From NCBI RefSeq assembly GCF_020905295.1, contig NZ_JAJJMM010000001.1, positions 1,736,001 to 1,800,000 on the forward strand: 64,000 bases of DNA. Reading direction: 5' to 3'. Source of the DNA: Flavobacterium piscisymbiosum (GTDB lineage: Bacteria > Bacteroidota > Bacteroidia > Flavobacteriales > Flavobacteriaceae). Of the stretch, positions 26,427-33,497 are shown piece by piece (position 1 is the first letter of the stretch; every line of letters starts with the position of its first letter). The translations under genes and the position numbers were made by a program. Under the pieces are notes generated by a model that was not told where the DNA came from, did no database searches, and saw only the letters and a program-made list of their open reading frames with translations.

Positions 26427-27964
26427 ATTGATAAACTGCTTTGTGCTTTTCCTGGATTAAATAGAATAAAACTCATAATTGCTAAAATCCAGACACCAAT
26501 ACCGCCGTAAAGTAATATCATTTCAAAACCATGAGCCAGTGCCGCATGTAAAATAGATTGAGAAGGATCTAATGTTACTAGCTGAGGAAAATCCTGATTA
26601 AGGGATGAAAAATTTCCTGCTGCAATTTTTTCTGAAATTGATTGTAATGTTTTGGTATCGACAGCTCCGGAAAAGGCATTATTTAAATAGAAGAAAATTC
26701 CTTTTACCAGAATAAATCCCATTAAAGCAATATTGATAGACAAAGTAATCAATCGGGCACTCATGTCTATTCCTGATGCCATGCCAGAACGATTAGAAGG
26801 AACTGAACCTGTAGTTGTATTCGTTACAGGAGTATTAGTTAAACCCAACCCAATTCCTGCCAGTAAAGAACCCGGAAGCATGGTAAGCCAGCTCGCATGT
26901 TCTGCAATGCTGCCATATCTCATAACAATAAAACCTAATCCTATTACAAATAAACCTAACGGAATTACAATTCCCGAACGATAACGAACCGAAAGATATT
27001 CGGCAAACGGCGGAATTATTAAAGTAGGAAGGGTATAAGCGAGTAAAGAAAGTCCAACTGTCACGACATTATATCCTAAACAACTTTGGAAATAAATAGG
27101 AAGATAAATGATAAAAGGCCAAAAGCTAAAATTCATACCAATAGATCCTAAAATAGCACCTGAAAAATTACGGATTTTAAATACCGTAAAATCAAACATG
27201 GGGTAAGGATTGGTTTTTTCGACCCATAAAAACAACACAAAACTTAGTATTGTAATGGCTAAAATACCCAAAGCTATAGAGCTCGTAAAACCAAGATCAG
27301 GTCCTTGTGTAATATAGTATGTTAATCCAAATACAGCTATAGATAATGTAATCATTCCCCAGATGTCTATTTTTTTAGCCTCAGGATCTTTAGATTCGTC
27401 TACATAACCGTAAACCAGAATTACGGCAAGTAGAGCAATTGGTGCATGTATTAGAAAAACCCATTGCCAGGATAATAGTGCTATAATCGAACCGCCTATT
27501 ATAGGGCCAAAACCTAATCCTACACCAAGAATAATTCCCCAGATACTAAAAGCCCTGCTGCGTTCTTTTCCTTCCTGAAACTGATGTGATAAAGTGGCAA
27601 CCTGACAAATTAGCATCGCACCTCCGCTTACTCCCTGAAAGAAACGGCTTATTACCAATAGCGTTACATTATCTGCTAAACCGCAGACTAATGATGAAAT
27701 GCCAAATAAAATTAAAGTAATAATTAGAATACGTTTTCGGCCGTATCGGTCTGCCAGGGTTCCGGCTGCCATTAAAACAGTGGTGCAGCCTATGGTATAA
27801 ATATTCATGATCCATTGCATGTCTTTAAGATTAGCATTCAGGACTTTTTCGAGTGTTGGAAGAATGACGGGAACACTCGAAATTTCAAGTGAGAACATTA
27901 AGGTTGCCAGGCAAATAGCGATTAAAGCGATGTTGTTTTTGCTGGAGTAAAATTTTTGCTTCAT
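26423..27964 (-). CDS. DHA2-family (EmrB/QacA-like) drug efflux MFS transporter
   Basis: The protein has 513 residues and about 14 membrane helices. It shows the MFS motif A form LADRYGRKR (about 70-78) and the drug-antiporter motif C region GPIIGGSI (about 153-160). Such transporters expel drugs or metabolites using the proton gradient. The divergent AraC-type regulator gene begins about 85 bases away and is the likely controller. The 3' end overlaps the convergent nuclease gene by 4 bases with no terminator between. Confidence 0.88.
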   Translation of the reverse strand: MKQKFYSSKNNIALIAICLATLMFSLEISSVPVILPTLEKVLNANLKDMQWIMNIYTIGCTTVLMAAGTLADRYGRKRILIITLILFGISSLVCGLADNVTLLVISRFFQGVSGGAMLICQVATLSHQFQEGKERSRAFSIWGIILGVGLGFGPIIGGSIIALLSWQWVFLIHAPIALLAVILVYGYVDESKDPEAKKIDIWGMITLSIAVFGLTYYITQGPDLGFTSSIALGILAITILSFVLFLWVEKTNPYPMFDFTVFKIRNFSGAILGSIGMNFSFWPFIIYLPIYFQSCLGYNVVTVGLSLLAYTLPTLIIPPFAEYLSVRYRSGIVIPLGLFVIGLGFIVMRYGSIAEHASWLTMLPGSLLAGIGLGLTNTPVTNTTTGSVPSNRSGMASGIDMSARLITLSINIALMGFILVKGIFFYLNNAFSGAVDTKTLQSISEKIAAGNFSSLNQDFPQLVTLDPSQSILHAALAHGFEMILLYGGIGVWILAIMSFILFNPGKAQSSLSI

Positions 27965-28048
27965 TTTTATATTTTATTTTTAGCAAAATTAAACTGAGTA
28001 TTGTTCTTTTTTCGGTACAATTAAATGATAAAAAAGTACTTTTGTGTT

Positions 28049-28888
28049 ATGAGAAAAGAAAACATGCATCAGTCGGTAGAGGTACTTTATAAAAAAGTAG
28101 ATGAATGCCCAATTGTAAATTCGCAATTCAGTTTTTTTCAGATGGTGTATGTTATTTCGGGAAATGGATTTCTTAAGATCAATGGTAATTGTATTTCTTA
28201 TCAAACGGGAAATTTGATGTTACTGACACCCAATGATTATCATAATTTTGATATTGTAACCACTACAGAATTTTTATTGGTTAAGATTAATAGCGAGTAC
28301 GTAAAAGAATATAAATCAAAAAGTATCGATCATATAGGGTGTTTATTGCATTATGCAACACATTTATCGGGTTGTATTTTAAAGCGAAAAGCAGATGAAT
28401 TCCTGGTAAAATCAATTTCAGATTCCTTGATTCATGCTATAGATAATAAGGATATTTACGATGAAGATTTAATTACGCATTATGTAAACGCTCTTATTGT
28501 AATTGCTGCCAGAAACATTGCTAAAATAAAACCAACAGGAGTAAAAGAAAGTGCCGATAAAAGAATTCTGGAAATCATCAATTACATTCAGGCTCATATT
28601 TTTTGTCCTCAAAAATTAAAAGCTTCAGCTTTAGCAAAGGAATTTGATATATCGGATACTTATCTGAGTAGTTATTTTAAAAATCATTCCGGAGAAACGA
28701 TTCAGTCTTTTATTTCAAATTATAAAATAAGATTAATAGAACATCGATTGCGTTTTAGCGATATGAGAATTAATGAAATTGTAGAAGAATTTGGTTTTTC
28801 GGACGAAAGTCATCTCAATAAATTTTTTAAAAAGCACAGAAATATTAGTTTGACCGGATATAGAAAAGCTAAGGTTTTTCAGAATTGA
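28049..28888 (+). CDS. AraC-family transcriptional regulator
   Basis: The protein has 279 residues from the ATG of MRKENMHQSVEV. Met6 (28064) and an upstream ATG (28025) are alternatives. An N-terminal cupin-like sensing domain (about 10-150) is followed by two helix-turn-helix units at about 175-275 (KLKASALAKEFDISDTYLSSYFKN and NEIVEEFGFSDESHLNKFFKK, each given in part). TACTTTTG at 28037-28044 is a -7-like element just before the ATG, arguing against the upstream start. It probably regulates the divergent efflux gene. Confidence 0.88.
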   Translation: MRKENMHQSVEVLYKKVDECPIVNSQFSFFQMVYVISGNGFLKINGNCISYQTGNLMLLTPNDYHNFDIVTTTEFLLVKINSEYVKEYKSKSIDHIGCLLHYATHLSGCILKRKADEFLVKSISDSLIHAIDNKDIYDEDLITHYVNALIVIAARNIAKIKPTGVKESADKRILEIINYIQAHIFCPQKLKASALAKEFDISDTYLSSYFKNHSGETIQSFISNYKIRLIEHRLRFSDMRINEIVEEFGFSDESHLNKFFKKHRNISLTGYRKAKVFQN

Positions 28889-28909
28889 TTAAAGGATTGT
28901 AAAGGTCTT

Positions 28910-28943
28910 TTTTTACGCAGATCTTGCAGATTAGGCAAATTTA
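28910..28943. repeat. Short flavobacterial 'ACGCAGAT..GCAGATTAGGCAAATT' repeat fragment
   Basis: The stretch ACGCAGATCTTGCAGATT followed by AGGCAAATTTAA has internal near-repeats (GCAGAT twice). From memory, such sequences are dispersed between flavobacterial genes. I see one copy here. Confidence 0.35.
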
Positions 28944-28968
28944 ATTTTGAAAATTGAATCATATAAAA

Positions 28969-28998
28969 AAGCCGAAGATTTCTCTCCGGCTTACTTTT
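28969..28998. terminator. Hairpin between the AraC gene and rpe
   Basis: AAGCCG and CGGCTT flank a loop containing AAGATTTCTCTC, with an A run on the left and TTTTT soon after on the right. It can serve both convergent genes. Confidence 0.65.
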
Positions 28999-29013
28999 TA
29001 TGTCTTTTGAAAC

Positions 29014-29676
29014 TTAGAAAGTTGTCAAAGCTTTTAGTTCTGCAATAGTTTGAGTTGGATTTTCGGCTTTAAAAACAAAGCTTCCGGCAACCAAAACATC
29101 AGCTCCGGCTTCTACAAGTTGTTTTGCATTTTTACTGGTTACGCCACCGTCAATTTCAATAATTGTCGAAGCATTTTTACGAGTAATTAAATCTTTTAGT
29201 TTTTTTACTTTAGCATAAGTATTCTCGATAAACGATTGTCCTCCAAAACCTGGATTCACACTCATGATACAAACTAAGTCAATATCGTTTATAACGTCTT
29301 CTAATAAATCGATATTAGTATGAGGATTAATCGCAACTCCAGCTTTCATTCCTTCTGCTTTAATGGCCTGAAGTGTTCTGTGAAGGTGTGTGCAAGCTTC
29401 GTAATGTACGCTCAGGATATTTGCACCTAAATCAGCAAAAGTCTTGATGTATCTGTCCGGATCAACAATCATCAAATGTACATCGATTGTTTTTTTGGCA
29501 TGTCTTGAAATTGCTTCTAAAACTGGCATTCCAAAAGAAATATTCGGAACAAAAACACCATCCATAATATCAATATGAAACCAATCAGCCTCGCTGTTAT
29601 TGATCATTTCGATATCACGTTGTAAATTGGCAAAATCAGCTGCTAGAACAGAAGGAGCAATAAGTGTATTCTTCAT
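29014..29676 (-). CDS. rpe: Ribulose-phosphate 3-epimerase
   Basis: The protein has 220 residues with a TIM-barrel pattern. The metal and catalytic motifs HIDIMDGVFVPN, VHLMI, MSVNPGFGGQSF and IEIDGGV are all present. It interconverts ribulose 5-phosphate and xylulose 5-phosphate in the pentose phosphate pathway. It is monocistronic on the minus strand, between the AraC-type gene and a repeat-containing gap upstream. Confidence 0.96.
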   Translation of the reverse strand: MKNTLIAPSVLAADFANLQRDIEMINNSEADWFHIDIMDGVFVPNISFGMPVLEAISRHAKKTIDVHLMIVDPDRYIKTFADLGANILSVHYEACTHLHRTLQAIKAEGMKAGVAINPHTNIDLLEDVINDIDLVCIMSVNPGFGGQSFIENTYAKVKKLKDLITRKNASTIIEIDGGVTSKNAKQLVEAGADVLVAGSFVFKAENPTQTIAELKALTTF

Positions 29677-29738
29677 TTTGTGTAGTTGTGTGTAGTGTTA
29701 TTTTTTGCAAAGATAGATTTTTTATGATTTACATTGAA

Positions 29739-29907
29739 ATTTAACCGCAAAGTCCGCAAAGATTTACGCAAAGTTCACAAAGTTTTATGCTGAAGGTTTT
29801 GATGAATTTATAAAGTTCGAAAGATTGATCAACGCAAAGCTTTGCGAACTTTATGTTTTTACAAGATCCAAAAGATAAAAAAACCTTTGCGGACTTTGCG
29901 GTTAAAT
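29739..29907. repeat. Inverted repeat with CGCAAAG units
   Basis: ATTTAACCGCAAAGTCCGCAAAG (29739-29761; key units AACCGCAAAG and TCCGCAAAG) is perfectly complementary over 23 bp to 29885-29907. Between the arms are further CGCAAAG/CTTTGCG copies (29766-29773, 29833-29851). The arms enclose about 120 bases without an open reading frame. Confidence 0.8.
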
Positions 29908-29931
29908 GAATTTTCAATTAAGGCCAATAAA

Positions 29932-29956
29932 AAACTCCGGTAATCAGCCGGAGTTT
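29932..29956 (-). terminator. rpoD terminator
   Basis: On the minus strand AAACTCCGG and CCGGAGTTT form a 9-bp stem with a 7-base loop, followed by TTTATT. It lies about 140 bases after the rpoD stop. Confidence 0.75.
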
Positions 29957-30032
29957 CAATCATCAATCAAAAAACGAACAGTCAATCAAACTGTTGTTTG
30001 CTTTAAAGTCCAATATAAGCATTATCGCAATA

Positions 30033-30068
30033 AATTCCAAATCCCAACAATAATTGGAATTTGGAATT
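30033..30068. repeat. Hairpin repeat AATTCCAAAT..TTGGAATTTGGAATT
   Basis: A 15-bp inverted repeat with one mismatch surrounds a 6-base loop, 28 bases after the rpoD stop on the minus strand. The unit AATTGGAATTTGGAATTTT (30052-30070) recurs exactly at 47494-47512, so it is a dispersed element. Confidence 0.65.
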
Positions 30069-30095
30069 TTAATATTGAAACTTAATTTCTTTATA

Positions 30096-30959
30096 TTATC
30101 CTAAGTAAGTTTTAAGGATTTTACTTCTTGAAGTATGTTTTAATCTGCGGATTGCTTTTTCTTTAATCTGACGAACACGCTCACGAGTTAGGTCGAAAGT
30201 TTCTCCAATTTCTTCTAAAGTCATTGGGTGCTGATCGCCAAGACCAAAATACAAACGAACCACATCTGCCTCTCTAGGAGTTAATGTTTCTAATGAACGC
30301 TCGATTTCAGTACGTAATGATTCGTGAATAAGCTCTCTGTCAGGGTTTGGAGATTCTCCAGAACGTAAAACGTCATAAAGGTTAGAATCTTCACCTTCAA
30401 CAAGAGGTGCATCCATAGATAAGTGACGACCAGAGTTTTTCATAGACTCTTTTACGTCATTTACAGTCATATCAAGTTCTTTTGCAATTTCCTCAGCAGA
30501 AGGCGGACGCTCGTTAGATTGCTCTAATAACGCATACATTTTGTTGATTTTATTGATAGAACCAATTTTGTTTAATGGTAAACGAACAATACGGGATTGT
30601 TCTGCCAAAGCCTGAAGGATCGATTGACGAATCCACCATACAGCATAAGAGATGAATTTGAAACCACGAGTTTCATCAAAACGTTGAGCCGCTTTAATTA
30701 AACCTAAGTTTCCTTCATTAATTAAATCCGGAAGAGTTAATCCTTGATTTTGATATTGTTTAGCAACCGATACAACGAAACGTAGGTTGGCTTTTGTTAA
30801 TTTTTCTAAAGCTCTTTGATCACCAGCCTTTATTCTTTGTGCTAATTCTACCTCTTCATCAGCGGTAATTAGGTCAACTTTTCCAATTTCTTGTAGGTAT
30901 TTGTCTAACGATGCAGTTTCACGATTGGTTACCTGCTTGGTGATTTTAAGTTGTCTCAT
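30096..30959 (-). CDS. rpoD: Primary RNA polymerase sigma factor (RpoD/SigA, Bacteroidota type)
   Basis: The protein has 287 residues, the short primary sigma form of Bacteroidota without a long region 1.1. Region 1.2 begins near [12 protein letters not shown]. Region 2 contains [25 protein letters not shown] and the -10-reading [15 protein letters not shown]. Region 3 follows at about 140-200, and region 4 ends in the helix-turn-helix [20 protein letters not shown]. It directs RNA polymerase to housekeeping promoters of the TTTG/TAnnTTTG type. The gene is followed by hairpins. Confidence 0.97.
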   Translation of the reverse strand: MRQLKITKQVTNRETASLDKYLQEIGKVDLITADEEVELAQRIKAGDQRALEKLTKANLRFVVSVAKQYQNQGLTLPDLINEGNLGLIKAAQRFDETRGFKFISYAVWWIRQSILQALAEQSRIVRLPLNKIGSINKINKMYALLEQSNERPPSAEEIAKELDMTVNDVKESMKNSGRHLSMDAPLVEGEDSNLYDVLRSGESPNPDRELIHESLRTEIERSLETLTPREADVVRLYFGLGDQHPMTLEEIGETFDLTRERVRQIKEKAIRRLKHTSRSKILKTYLG

Positions 30960-31050
30960 GTTTTTTGTCTCCTCAATTTTTAAGTGTACAAGTAGTTATA
31001 CGTAAAGAGATACGAAAAGGTTACAAAAAAAATAATTTTTATTTAAAATA

Positions 31051-31093
31051 AAAAAACACCCCGACTTAAAAGCTTAAGCATGAAGTGTTTTTT
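31051..31093 (-). terminator. Hairpin terminator after the 73-residue membrane protein gene
   Basis: AAAACACT..CTTAAG and CTTTTAAG..GTGTTTTTT arms form an interrupted stem on the minus strand, ending in T7. It begins 24 bases after the stop. Confidence 0.6.
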
Positions 31094-31116
31094 GCTGAAA
31101 AAGGGGCAAACTTTTT

Positions 31117-31338
31117 TTATTCAGATATGTCATCATAGACATCAAGCATATTGTCGAATATCTTTTTTAATGATTTTATATATAATGGAAATGCGATAAT
31201 CAATAAGATATATTCTTTTCGTAATACCGTAACGTCATCAAGGATTTCGTATAAACTCGGAATTATTAAAGTCAGAGAAACAGCGATACCAATCCAAGGA
31301 TTATTTTTTATTTTTTTTAAAATGGATAAAATTTTCAT
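31117..31338 (-). CDS. Small two-helix membrane protein, unknown function
   Basis: The protein has 73 residues from the ATG of MKILSILKKIKNN; an ATG ten residues upstream (31368) is possible. A basic start is followed by two hydrophobic helices (about 14-30 and 43-59) and an acidic tail (DVYDDISE). No family is recognised. It is a single gene upstream of rpoD with its own terminator. Confidence 0.5.
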   Translation of the reverse strand: MKILSILKKIKNNPWIGIAVSLTLIIPSLYEILDDVTVLRKEYILLIIAFPLYIKSLKKIFDNMLDVYDDISE

Positions 31339-31507
31339 GTCTGGTGGTGTATTTACGGCAAGTCTCATTTATGTCTGTATAGCTTTTGGGTTCTGGGGTA
31401 AAAGTAATTTTGATTTCTCTGTTTGAAATCAAAAATGTCACGAAAGCCATTTTTTTTGTCATGAAATCTTTAGAAGTCTTTCGGGTTTGGGATATTTCCT
31501 GCAAAAG

Positions 31508-31538
31508 CAAAAAAAATCCTCCCGGGATAGAGAGGATC
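31508..31538 (-). terminator. Terminator after the LytTR response regulator gene
   Basis: On the minus strand GATCCTC and GAGGATT form the stem around TCTATCCCGG, followed by T7. It begins 24 bases after the stop codon. Confidence 0.8.
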
Positions 31539-31561
31539 TGTATAGTTAGGAATTACTTGTA

Positions 31562-32308
31562 CTAAGACAGAATGTTCATTTTTTTTAGAAAATCTTTATA
31601 AGTGTCACTAAGGTTTATCTTGTGGTCTCCTTTTAAGATGATAAGATTGTCGGCCAAAATAATTTCTTCAATTTTATCTTTATTGACAATCGTATTACGA
31701 TGTGTTTTTACGAATTTATTTTTATCCAATAAATTACTGATTTTGGTAAGAGAGATCTGAATGACAAATTTTTCCTTTTCGGTAATAATATTGCAATAGC
31801 GTTCTTCGACTTCGATATATAAAATGTCGTTTATGGCGACTTTTTTTAGTGAGTTTTTCTTCTTTATAAACAAATAATCATTGCTAATTACAGTGTCTTG
31901 TTCTTCGCTCATAAAAACATTCGTTTGAGCATAGAATTTTTCGACGGCCATTTCTATAGCGTATAGAATTTCGAGTTCGTTAAAAGGTTTCATCAAAAAA
32001 CTAAAAGGCTTGGTAAGTTTTGCTCTTTCAAAAATTTGACGATCCTGCGAACTGGTCAAAAACACAAATGGTTTAGAAGCATTTGGAATTATATTAATAG
32101 ATTCAGCAAAGGTGATTCCGTCTGGTTTTCCGTCCAGAAAAACATCTATAATAATGATATCTACCGTATTCTCGTAAAAAAGTTTTAATGCATCGGTAAA
32201 GTTGGCAGCAACGCCTGTAATGTTATAATTGTTTTCCACCAGAACTTTAACAAGTGCATCGCTTTGCTCAGGAGTATCTTCTATAATTAGAACATTAATA
32301 TTATCCAT
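31562..32308 (-). CDS. LytTR-family response regulator
   Basis: The protein has 248 residues. A CheY-like receiver (1-125) has acidic pocket residues Glu10/Asp11, phospho-acceptor Asp55 in IIIIDVFLDG, Thr in FLTSS and Lys in LMKPF. A LytTR DNA-binding domain follows at about 145-245 (DILYIEVEERYCNI, FVKTHRNTIVNKDKI). It should activate transcription on phosphorylation. The nearest histidine kinase gene (33498-35228) lies on the same strand, with only the four small peptide genes between, so the three probably form one signalling locus. A terminator separates it from the peptide genes, implying its own promoter. Confidence 0.92.
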   Translation of the reverse strand: MDNINVLIIEDTPEQSDALVKVLVENNYNITGVAANFTDALKLFYENTVDIIIIDVFLDGKPDGITFAESINIIPNASKPFVFLTSSQDRQIFERAKLTKPFSFLMKPFNELEILYAIEMAVEKFYAQTNVFMSEEQDTVISNDYLFIKKKNSLKKVAINDILYIEVEERYCNIITEKEKFVIQISLTKISNLLDKNKFVKTHRNTIVNKDKIEEIILADNLIILKGDHKINLSDTYKDFLKKMNILS

Positions 32309-32493
32309 TTGTTCTTGTTTTTGGGAAGCAAGTATTTTTTTGTGGTATTTTTATTGAAGTAAAGTAAAGAATTATTATAGAGAAAATGATTGTTTAAATC
32401 GTGTTTTTTAAGAGTATTTGTTGAAACAAAGAGAATGTTGTAATTTATGGCTAAAGATTCAGTAATTTTTTGTGTTATAGAATGTGTTAAAGT

Positions 32494-32532
32494 AAAACCC
32501 CAATCTTTTTTAGTGTAAAAGATTGGGGGTTT
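32494..32532 (-). terminator. Strong terminator closing the small-peptide gene array
   Basis: On the minus strand AAACCCCCAATCTTTT pairs with AAAAAGATTGGGGTTTT around a short loop. It begins 24 bases after the stop of the last peptide gene (32556), so the array transcript ends here, before the response regulator gene. Confidence 0.88.
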
Positions 32533-32555
32533 GTAAAAGATGTATTTGTTTTGGA

Positions 32556-32696
32556 TTAATCTGATATACTAGTCTTTGTACCTCTTGAAGTCTTTGGATC
32601 TTCTCCTCCTGAGATAACTCGTAATTGTTTTCTGGAAAGAGCAGTAAAGTTTTTAAGGCTTGATTCTTTTGCTGTTTGTGATGATTTGCTTTTCAT
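32556..32696 (-). CDS. Small double-glycine peptide precursor, copy 1
   Basis: The gene has 46 codons plus stop, too short for common length cut-offs. The product starts MKSKSSQTAKESSLKNF and continues TALSRKQLRVISGG, a leader resembling the LSxxQLxxIxGG signals of Bacteroidota and bacteriocin-type precursors. After Gly30-Gly31 come 15 residues, EDPKTSRGTKTSISD, with no Cys, Trp, Tyr or Phe. Three near-copies lie upstream at 46-60 base intervals and the same tail ends the 140-residue protein at 35381. Peptidase export at GG is inferred from the leader; the function of the tail is unknown. Confidence 0.85.
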   Translation of the reverse strand: MKSKSSQTAKESSLKNFTALSRKQLRVISGGEDPKTSRGTKTSISD

Positions 32697-32742
32697 GGTG
32701 TTTTATTTTTATGTTATTTTTTGATTTTTAAGCTATTTTGGA

Positions 32743-32883
32743 TTAATCTCCTGAACTTGTCTTTGTGCCTCTAGATGTCTTAGGATCTTCTCCTCCCGAG
32801 ATAACTTGTAATTGTTTTTTTGAAAGAGGTGTGAAGTTTTTAAGGCTTGATTCTTTTGCTGTTTGTGATGGTTTGCTTTTCAT
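32743..32883 (-). CDS. Small double-glycine peptide precursor, copy 2
   Basis: The gene has 46 codons. It differs from copy 1 at a few leader residues (KPSQTAK, FTPLSKKQLQVISGG), and its 15-residue tail is EDPKTSRGTKTSSGD. Between copies 1 and 2 the EDPKTSRGTKTS part is identical in protein, though five codons differ silently (for example CCA/CCT, TCA/TCT and GGT/GGC), which shows selection on the peptide. The spacer to copy 1 is 46 bases, without a hairpin. Confidence 0.85.
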   Translation of the reverse strand: MKSKPSQTAKESSLKNFTPLSKKQLQVISGGEDPKTSRGTKTSSGD

Positions 32884-32925
32884 GGTGTTTTGTTTTAATA
32901 TTTCTGATCCCTTTAGCTGTTTGGA

Positions 32926-33066
32926 TTAATCTGATGCACTTGTCTTTGTACCTCTAGATATTTTAGGATCCTCTCCTCCTGAGATAACTTGTAATTGTTT
33001 TCTGGAAAGAGCTATGAAGTTTTTAAGGCTTGATTGTTTTGCTGTTTGTGATGATTTGCTTTTCAT
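32926..33066 (-). CDS. Small double-glycine peptide precursor, copy 3
   Basis: The gene has 46 codons. The leader MKSKSSQTAKQSSLKNF is nearly that of copy 1, followed by IALSRKQLQVISGG and the tail EDPKISRGTKTSASD. Thr to Ile at the fifth tail residue shows this position is free to vary, while SRGTKTS is fixed. It lies 42 bases upstream of copy 2. Confidence 0.85.
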   Translation of the reverse strand: MKSKSSQTAKQSSLKNFIALSRKQLQVISGGEDPKISRGTKTSASD

Positions 33067-33112
33067 GGTGTTTTATTTTTATGTTATTTTTTGATTTTTA
33101 AGCTATTTTGGA

Positions 33113-33262
33113 TTAATCTCCTATACTTGTTTTTGTACCTCTAGATAGTTTAGGGTCATCTCCTCCTGCAATAACTTGTAATTGTTTTCTTGAAAGAGCT
33201 ATGAAGTTTTTCAGGCTTGATGTTTTTGCCGTGTTTGGCGTTTGGATTATTTTGTTTTTCAT
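33113..33262 (-). CDS. Small double-glycine peptide precursor, copy 4
   Basis: The gene has 49 codons and is the most divergent copy and the first in transcription order. The N-terminus is MKNKIIQTPNTAKTSSLKNF, then IALSRKQLQVIAGG and the tail DDPKLSRGTKTSIGD. The DDP start matches the DDP of the 140-residue tail-bearing protein. It lies 235 bases downstream of the histidine kinase stop. No maturase, ATP-grasp, radical SAM or peptidase-transporter gene is seen anywhere in the window. Confidence 0.85.
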   Translation of the reverse strand: MKNKIIQTPNTAKTSSLKNFIALSRKQLQVIAGGDDPKLSRGTKTSIGD

Positions 33263-33497
33263 GGTATTTTATTTTTTGATTATAAAAATAAAAATAGACA
33301 AAAAAATAAGACGAGAGTAAAAAAAATATAAGATAATTTAGATAAAAATAAGTTTTATGTTTTGAAAAACAATAGATTACTTTTTTTAGATGGATAGATG
33401 ATTTGGCTTTTAAATAATAAAAGACAAATTAATATTAATTTCTTGTATTTGCTAGAGAGAAAGATAGACTTGAGAGCAGTTTAGGTATAGGAGATTT
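33263..33497. other. AT-rich leader region upstream of the peptide array
   Basis: These 235 bases between the kinase gene and peptide copy 4 are very A/T-rich and hold no reading frame of note. They probably contain the array promoter or a long leader, but I find no convincing TTTG/TAnnTTTG pair on the minus strand and no clear terminator for the kinase gene. Confidence 0.4.

Larger units (their letters stand above)
29677..30095. other. Non-coding gap between rpe and rpoD, rich in repeats
   Basis: No gene is visible in these 419 bases. It holds the rpe upstream region (a GTGTAGTTGTGTGTAGTG stretch at about 29679-29698), a long inverted repeat built from CGCAAAG units (29739-29907), and two hairpins downstream of rpoD (29932-29956 and 30033-30068). 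Confidence 0.7.

Noticed and set aside
32556..33262. Repeated units that might be a CRISPR array or a non-coding tandem repeat
   Set aside because: Unit length (about 180-190 bases) is far too long, the units each contain a complete reading frame with start and stop, and differences within the tail are mostly silent.
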